Assembly: GCA_004299215.1 (NCBI GenBank)
Contig: SCTD01000115.1
Coordinates: 1 to 8,968, forward strand
Reading direction: 5' to 3'
Source: Frankiales bacterium
GTDB taxonomy: Bacteria; Actinomycetota; Actinomycetes; Mycobacteriales; SCTD01
Length of the DNA stretch: 8,968 nt
Shown here: positions 5,089 to 8,968 of the stretch, one piece after another
Layout of the letters: every line of letters begins with the position of its first letter
How positions within the stretch are numbered: the stretch's first letter is position 1
Program-made: the position numbers and the translations under genes
The notes under the pieces: model-generated
Told to the model about the DNA's origin: nothing
Databases searched by the model: none
Seen by the model: the letters and a program-made list of their open reading frames with translations, nothing else

Positions 5089-5616
5089 TCAGCAGACGTG
5101 CCGGCCGCGGATCCGGGGCGCGGCGTCGGGGTCGCGCACGCAGCGGACCCAGGGCGGGTCGTCGGGACGCTCGACGAAGCCGAGGCGGCGGAGCATCCGG
5201 CGGGACGCCTCGTTGTCGAGGTGCACGTCCGCGACGATCCGCTGCACCCCCGGCTGCTGCTCGGCCCAGGCGCAGAGCAGGGCGACCGCCTCGGTGCCCA
5301 GGCCCTGCCGGCGCGCCGGGGCCGCCAGCCCGTAGCCGATCACGACGCTGCCCTCGGCGTCCGGTCCGCCGCGCCAGCCGCAGTCACCGACGACCTCGCC
5401 GTCGCGTACGACGAGCCAGCCGCCGTCGTCGCCCTCCTCGCCGTGCTCGGCCAGCGGGCGCAGCGCGTCGACGGTGTCGGCGTGCGGCCACCCCCGGCCG
5501 GCCAGCAGCGGCGTCAGGAACGGCGTCGGGTCCTCGCCGGCCACGACGGCGCGGGCCAGGCCGAGGCTCACCGGGACCAGGGCCACCTGCGCACCGGTGA
5601 GCCGGGGGAGGGTCAC
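5089..5616 (-). CDS. GNAT-family N-acetyltransferase, 175 aa
   Basis: Transfers an acetyl group from acetyl-CoA to an unidentified amine. The GNAT fold is shown by VIGYGLAAPARRQGLGTEAV (about residues 92-111), which carries the acetyl-CoA-binding R/Q-x-x-G-x-G/A motif as RRQGLG (102-107). It is also shown by VHLDNEASRRMLRRLGF (131-147), the motif B region with N135 and the closing GF. The overall look is of the RimJ/RimL-like branch, which includes ribosomal-protein and small-molecule acetylases; the substrate is not deducible. The GTG at 5616 is chosen because it overlaps the RNase D TGA by four bases (GTGA); a longer frame reading back into the RNase D gene to 5820 is low-complexity and is rejected. 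No strong ribosome binding site is visible, so translation is probably coupled to RNase D. The 3' end faces two stem-loops. Confidence 0.88.
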   Translation of the reverse strand: MTLPRLTGAQVALVPVSLGLARAVVAGEDPTPFLTPLLAGRGWPHADTVDALRPLAEHGEEGDDGGWLVVRDGEVVGDCGWRGGPDAEGSVVIGYGLAAPARRQGLGTEAVALLCAWAEQQPGVQRIVADVHLDNEASRRMLRRLGFVERPDDPPWVRCVRDPDAAPRIRGRHVC

Positions 5617-6941
5617 CCGCTGAACGGCGGTGGGGCGTTGGGCGCCGGTGGGGTCGACGAGGTCGTCGAGGTCTCCTCCTCCGGCTGCTCCGGCTGCTCC
5701 GGCTCCGGCAGCGCCTGCGCCAGCGGCCCGGCCGTCCGAGCCACCTGCCACGCCCGCGCGCCGTTGCCGCGCAGCGCGTCGGCCACCGTCTCCGCAGTGA
5801 TCGGTTGTGGCGGGGTCCACGCCAGCCGGCGCACGGCATCGGGCTGCAGCAGGTTCTCGGGCGGCATCCGCAGCTCGTCGGCGAGCGCCGTGACCACGGC
5901 TCGCACCCGGGCCAGCCGGCGGGCGGCGACCGGGTCGCGCTCGGCCCAGCGGTTCGGCGTCGGCGGCCCGTCGCCGACCGGCGACGGGACAGGGAGCTCG
6001 TCCTCGGGCAGCGCGACGGCCGCCTGCAGCGCGCCGAACCAGGTGTCGACGTGCCGGCGCGTCGAGCGCCCGCCGAAGACCGGCAGCGCCATCAGCTCGG
6101 CCGGCGTGCGAGGCGCCGCGGTGACGGCGGCGACGATCGCCGAGTCGGGCAGGATCCGCCCGGGCGCGATGTCGCGGCGGCGTGCCATCGCATCACGCAC
6201 CTCCCAGAGCGCGCGGACCGCCGCGAGCTGCCGCCGGTTGCGCATCCGGTGGATCCCGGAGGTCCGTCGCCACGGGTCCACCCGCGGCGGCGGCGGCGGT
6301 GCCAGCCGGACCGCCTCGAACTCCTCGGCGGCGAGCTCCAGCTTGCCCTGCGACCGCAGCTCCTCCTCGAGCGCGTCACGCAGCTCGAGCAGGACCTCGA
6401 CGTCGAGCGCGGCGTAGACCAGCCACGACTCCGGCAGCGGGCGGGTGGACCAGTCGGCGGCCGAGTGCCCCTTCTCCAGGCGCAGTCCGAGCACGTTCTC
6501 GACCATGGCGCCGAGGCCCACGCGCTCGAAGCCGGCGAGCCGGCCCGCCAGCTCGGTGTCGAACACCCGTGGCGGCACCATGCCGATCTCGGCGAGACAG
6601 GGGAGGTCCTGCGACGCGGCGTGCAGCACCCACTCGTCGTCCTGGAGCACCGAGGACAGCTCGGACAGGTCCGGGCAGCCGATCGGGTCGATCAGCGCGG
6701 TGCCGGACCCCTCCCGGCGCAGCTGCACCAGGTAGGCGCGCTGGCTGTAGCGGTAGCCGGAGGCGCGCTCGGCGTCGACCGCGACGGGCCCGCGACCGGC
6801 AGCGAAGCGGCGGACGACCTCGTCCAGCGCGGCGCCGGTCTCGACGACGGGCGGGACGCCGTCCCGCGGGGCGAGCAGCAGCTCCACCTCGGGCTCGTCG
6901 CCGGACACGCCCCCCTCGTGACCCGGCAGGGTCGTCGTCAC
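5613..6941 (-). CDS. RNase D-like 3'-5' exoribonuclease with HRDC domain, 442 aa
   Basis: A DEDDy-family exonuclease, expected to trim 3' ends of tRNA or other structured RNA. Exo I is VAVDAERASGYRYSQRAYLV with D56 and E58; Exo II has D112 in HAASQDLPCL, with D128 in FDTEL; Exo III is YAALD with Y176 and D180. All four metal ligands and the tyrosine are present. An HRDC domain follows at about 232-300 (NRRQLAAVRALWEVRDAMAR), then a second helical domain at about 330-408 as in actinobacterial RNase D-like proteins. The end is a Pro/Glu/Thr/Ser-rich tail (411-442) encoded partly by a 9-bp tandem repeat. The start GTG at 6941 is supported by a TACCCT hexamer 7 bases upstream; an open frame continuing to 7448 is an out-of-frame shadow of the upstream regulator. 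It is downstream of the LuxR-type regulator (gap 26 bp) and overlaps the acetyltransferase by four bases. Confidence 0.93.
   Translation of the reverse strand: MTTTLPGHEGGVSGDEPEVELLLAPRDGVPPVVETGAALDEVVRRFAAGRGPVAVDAERASGYRYSQRAYLVQLRREGSGTALIDPIGCPDLSELSSVLQDDEWVLHAASQDLPCLAEIGMVPPRVFDTELAGRLAGFERVGLGAMVENVLGLRLEKGHSAADWSTRPLPESWLVYAALDVEVLLELRDALEEELRSQGKLELAAEEFEAVRLAPPPPPRVDPWRRTSGIHRMRNRRQLAAVRALWEVRDAMARRRDIAPGRILPDSAIVAAVTAAPRTPAELMALPVFGGRSTRRHVDTWFGALQAAVALPEDELPVPSPVGDGPPTPNRWAERDPVAARRLARVRAVVTALADELRMPPENLLQPDAVRRLAWTPPQPITAETVADALRGNGARAWQVARTAGPLAQALPEPEQPEQPEEETSTTSSTPPAPNAPPPFSG
5679..5704 (-). repeat. Short tandem repeat in the RNase D tail
   Basis: A 9-bp unit CTCCGGCTG (plus strand) occurs nearly three times in tandem, encoding the EPEQPEQPEE stretch of the RNase D C-terminal tail. 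The tail is likely disordered and could vary in length by repeat slippage. Confidence 0.6.
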
Positions 6942-6948
6942 CCGAGCG

Positions 6949-6954
6949 AGGGTA
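6949..6954 (-). promoter_or_regulatory. Putative -10 element for a leaderless RNase D transcript
   Basis: On the minus strand TACCCT is followed by 7 bases and then GTG at 6941. It lies in the 26-bp gap after the LuxR-type regulator stop, so RNase D may have its own promoter in addition to read-through. No clear -35 is seen. Confidence 0.42.
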
Positions 6955-6967
6955 CGGGAGGACGTCG

Positions 6968-7663
6968 TTAGCGGATGACTCCGGCGCGCATGGCCATGGC
7001 CACCATCTCGGCACGGTCGCCGGTGCCGAGCTTGCGCGCGATGCGGGCGAGGTGGGACTTCACGGTCAGAGCGGACAGCCCGAGCTGCTCGCCGATCTGC
7101 TTGTTGGACTGCCCGTCGGCGACCAGCCGGAGCACCTCGACCTCGCGGCCGGAGAGCTCGCTGACACCGGACTCGACCGGGCCGCCGCGCAGGCCGGCGG
7201 CGAGCAGGGAGGCGACGGACGGGTCGGCGTAGACACCGCCGTCGAGCACGCGGCGGACGCCGTCGGCGACCACCAGCGGCGAGGCGGACTTCAGCAGGTA
7301 GCCCTGCGCACCGGCCACGAACGCGGCGCGGACGGAGTAGGGGTCGTCGGCGGCGGACAGCACGACCAGGCGCTGCCACCCGGCGGCACGCAGGTCGGCC
7401 AGCAGGTCCAGCCCGGACCCGTCCGGCAGGCCGAGGTCCAGGACGCACAGCTCGCGCGGGCCCGAGACGTGGGCACGCGCCCGGGCCTCGCCGATGGTGG
7501 CCGCCTCGACCACCTCGCGCGCGCCCATCTGACGCAGCCGGTTGACCATGGACTCGCGCACCAGCGGGTGGTCGTCGACCACCATGGCGGAGAAGCCGGC
7601 CGTGTCGCTGCTGGCCGCCTGCACCGGGATCGTCTGGACCGCACCCTCAAGACCGGCTGTCAC
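6968..7663 (-). CDS. NarL/LuxR-family response regulator, 231 aa, orphan
   Basis: A two-component transcription factor with an N-terminal receiver and a C-terminal LuxR-type helix-turn-helix. The receiver starts at about residue 25 (FSAMVVDDHPLVRESM). The acidic pair is D30-D31, the phospho-acceptor D76 (CVLDLGLPDGSG), the switch serine S103 (VVLSAA) and the lysine K125 (GYLLKSA), so phosphorylation looks possible. The DNA-binding part is about 167-231 (ELSGREVEVLRLVADGQSNK, QIGEQLGLSALTVKSHLARI). The GTG at 7663 is chosen because GGAGG at 7669-7673 precedes it by five bases; about 24 residues then precede the receiver. No kinase gene is adjacent on this side, so it is an orphan here. It is 26 bp upstream of RNase D on the same strand and divergent from a secreted protease. 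A relation to the Streptomyces orphan regulator WhiI is possible but is only a guess. Confidence 0.93.
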   Translation of the reverse strand: MTAGLEGAVQTIPVQAASSDTAGFSAMVVDDHPLVRESMVNRLRQMGAREVVEAATIGEARARAHVSGPRELCVLDLGLPDGSGLDLLADLRAAGWQRLVVLSAADDPYSVRAAFVAGAQGYLLKSASPLVVADGVRRVLDGGVYADPSVASLLAAGLRGGPVESGVSELSGREVEVLRLVADGQSNKQIGEQLGLSALTVKSHLARIARKLGTGDRAEMVAMAMRAGVIR

Positions 7664-7848
7664 CGTGTCCTCCGCTCGCTGACCGGGCAGGACTGCCCGC
7701 TGTCAGGACGTGCTTCGGCGTGCACGGCCGTGTACTGAAGCCACGCCCGTCGCGACCTGGCTCCCGCGGCGGTGCGACCGCTGGGCCGAATGGGGGACAG
7801 CGCCCCCGCCGGCTGGAGTCGAGGGCTGCTCCTGCCGAGGGAACAACG
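7664..7848. other. Divergent intergenic region between LuxR-type regulator and S8 protease
   Basis: 185 bp that must hold promoters in both directions. Apart from the palindrome at 7679-7704 and a small GGGGG/CCCCC dyad (7792-7796 with 7803-7807), no convincing -10 or -35 elements are visible. The TAnnnT-at-start arrangement seen at other genes is absent here, consistent with both flanking genes having leaders with ribosome binding sites. Confidence 0.5.
7679..7704. promoter_or_regulatory. Palindrome upstream of the LuxR-type regulator (possible operator or 5' leader hairpin)
   Basis: CGGGCAG at 7684-7690 and CTGCCCG at 7693-7699 form a perfect 7-bp inverted repeat around GA. The flanks CTGAC (7679-7683) and GTCAG (7701-7705) extend it with a small bulge. 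It sits about 20 bp upstream of the regulator start in the 185-bp divergent region shared with the protease. A dimeric LuxR-type regulator could bind such a dyad, but this is inference. Confidence 0.4.
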
Positions 7849-8968
7849 ATGCCCTCTCGACCCTCGGAGACCCCTGTGCCCCAGACCGCGCGTCGACCGC
7901 TGCTGCCGGTGCTGCTCGGCGCGGCGCTGCTGGCTGCCTCCCCGACGGCAGCGCCGTCGCCCGCGGTCGCCGAGCTGCGGGCGGTCGTGACGTACGACGG
8001 GGCGCTCCCGTCGCTGCCCGGCCTCGACGTGCTGCACGTCCTCCCGTCGGTCGGTGCGCTGGTCGTCCAGGGCACGCCGCTCGAGCTGGCCGGGCTGCCG
8101 CGGGTGGCCGGGGTGCGCGGCGTCGCCCCCGACACCGAGGTCCGCTTCACCGGCCGCGCCTCGACCGCCCCGGCGGTCGCTGCTGCTGCGGGCCTGGACG
8201 CGCCCGCCGGCCGGCCCGGCGCAGGTGCGGGGGTACGGATCGCCGTCGTCGACACGGGCGTCACCGACACCGCCGCGCTCAACCGGGCCAGCGGCCGGCT
8301 CGTCGACGCCATCGACACGTCGACCACGCCCAGACGCGGCGGCCTCGTGGACGGCTACGGGCACGGCACCTTCATGGCCTCGGTCATCGCCGGCGGGCCG
8401 GTCGACGGCGGGCCGCCCGTGGGCGTCGCGCCGGGTGCCACCGTCCTCGTCGTCCGGGTCGCGCAGGCCGACGGCACCACCCGGCTGTCCCAGGTCGTCC
8501 GCGGCCTGGACTGGGTCGCCCGCAACGCCGCCCGCGTCGACGTCGCCAACCTGTCGCTCAGCCACACCCGGCCCGCCGAGGCCTACGGAGCCGACCCCCT
8601 CACCGACGCCGTCGAGAGGGTGCGCGACGCGGGGGTCACCGTCGTCGTCTCGGCCGGCAACGACCCCGATCTCGTCGGCGACCCCGGCTTCACCCCCCGC
8701 GCGCTGACCGTCGGAGCGGCGGACCTGACCACGGGCACGGCGTCGGTCGCCCCCTTCAGCGGCAGTGCCGTGGTGGCGGGCGTGCTCAAGCCGGACCTCG
8801 TCGCGAACGGCGTCGGCGTCCTCGGGGTCCTTCCGCCCCGCTCGATGATCGCCCGCGAGAACCCCGACGCCCGAGCCACCGCCACCCTGTGGCGGGGCAC
8901 CGGCACCAGTCAGGCAGCGGCGGTCACCAGCGGCGCAGCGGCGCTGCTGCTGGCGCAGCACCCCGACG
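7849..8968 (+). CDS. Secreted subtilisin-family (S8) serine protease, C-terminus cut by window edge
   Basis: An open frame of 373 codons runs from ATG 7849 to the window end without a stop. GAGGGA at 7837-7842 with 6-base spacing supports the start. The N-terminus is a signal peptide: basic/polar residues 1-16, a hydrophobic core at about 17-32 (PLLPVLLGAALLAASP), and Ala-rich possible cleavage sites by residue 41 (SPAVAE). Residues about 42-100 resemble a short I9-like propeptide (VGALVVQGTPLEL, GVRGVAPD). The catalytic triad is complete: D135 (IAVVDTGV), H172 (GYGHGT) and S354 (GTGTSQAA). The oxyanion Asn is N271 (VVSAGN). The protein is exported, probably as a zymogen, and degrades or processes extracellular protein; its substrate is unknown. 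It is divergent from the LuxR-type regulator, which could control it (inference). Confidence 0.92.
   Translation, partial: MPSRPSETPVPQTARRPLLPVLLGAALLAASPTAAPSPAVAELRAVVTYDGALPSLPGLDVLHVLPSVGALVVQGTPLELAGLPRVAGVRGVAPDTEVRFTGRASTAPAVAAAAGLDAPAGRPGAGAGVRIAVVDTGVTDTAALNRASGRLVDAIDTSTTPRRGGLVDGYGHGTFMASVIAGGPVDGGPPVGVAPGATVLVVRVAQADGTTRLSQVVRGLDWVARNAARVDVANLSLSHTRPAEAYGADPLTDAVERVRDAGVTVVVSAGNDPDLVGDPGFTPRALTVGAADLTTGTASVAPFSGSAVVAGVLKPDLVANGVGVLGVLPPRSMIARENPDARATATLWRGTGTSQAAAVTSGAAALLLAQHPD

Noticed and set aside
4921..6417. 498-codon and other plus-strand frames (also 5805-6971, 6182-7738) over the RNase D/GNAT cluster
   Set aside because: High-GC shadow frames; the minus strand carries clear DEDDy, HRDC and GNAT motifs.
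5613..7448. 611-codon open frame joining RNase D to upstream sequence
   Set aside because: The part above 6941 is antiframe Arg/Pro-rich sequence overlapping the LuxR-type regulator; true homology begins at the GTG at 6941.
7660..8961. 433-codon minus-strand frame opposite the protease
   Set aside because: It is a shadow: low-complexity Gly/Arg/Asp composition, while the plus strand has a complete S8 catalytic triad and signal peptide.
1..8968. CRISPR array, phage genes or a multi-gene defence island
   Set aside because: No spaced direct repeats, Cas-like, integrase or structural phage proteins are present; the mobile content is limited to the IS remnant and possibly the DUF222 gene.

Overview
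The window is very GC-rich, uses GTG starts freely, and carries a DUF222/13E12 protein, OmpR and LuxR-type regulators, and an RNase D with an actinobacterial-style C-terminal extension. All of this points to a high-GC Actinomycetota chromosome. The genus cannot be fixed from the sequence alone. No tRNA, rRNA or CRISPR array is visible.

Layout. (1) Positions 1-1008, minus strand: the 5' part of a DUF222 (13E12 repeat) protein that runs off the left edge; its usual C-terminal HNH nuclease would lie outside the window. (2) Positions 1154-1743: an internally deleted IS481-family insertion sequence. It has matching terminal inverted repeats, a CTAGG direct repeat on both sides, a broken transposase reading frame that has lost the catalytic core, and a long hairpin over the transposase ribosome binding site. 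(3) Positions 1842-2684, minus strand: a protein of unknown function, divergent from (4) an OmpR-type response regulator and its overlapping histidine kinase at 2795-4593. The divergent intergenic region contains TTCAC repeats typical of an OmpR-family operator. (5) Positions 4736-4981: a small single-pass membrane protein. (6) Positions 4984-5074: two tandem stem-loops between convergent genes. (7) Minus strand, from the 5' end: an orphan LuxR/NarL response regulator (7663-6968), an RNase D-like exonuclease (6941-5613) and a GNAT acetyltransferase (5616-5089), tightly packed like an operon. (8) From 7849 to the right edge, plus strand: a secreted subtilisin-family (S8) serine protease, cut by the window end but with its whole catalytic triad present.

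How the parts fit. The OmpR regulator and kinase form a complete two-component pair, probably autoregulated. The LuxR-type regulator has no kinase nearby. RNase D and the GNAT overlap by four bases and are probably translationally coupled. Four genes lacking a Shine-Dalgarno sequence (DUF222, the unknown protein, the OmpR regulator and RNase D) each have a TAnnnT hexamer 6-7 bases before the start codon, which suggests leaderless transcripts. The kinase, small membrane protein, LuxR regulator and protease have recognisable ribosome binding sites instead. The DUF222 gene and the protease run off the window edges and have no visible stop codon.
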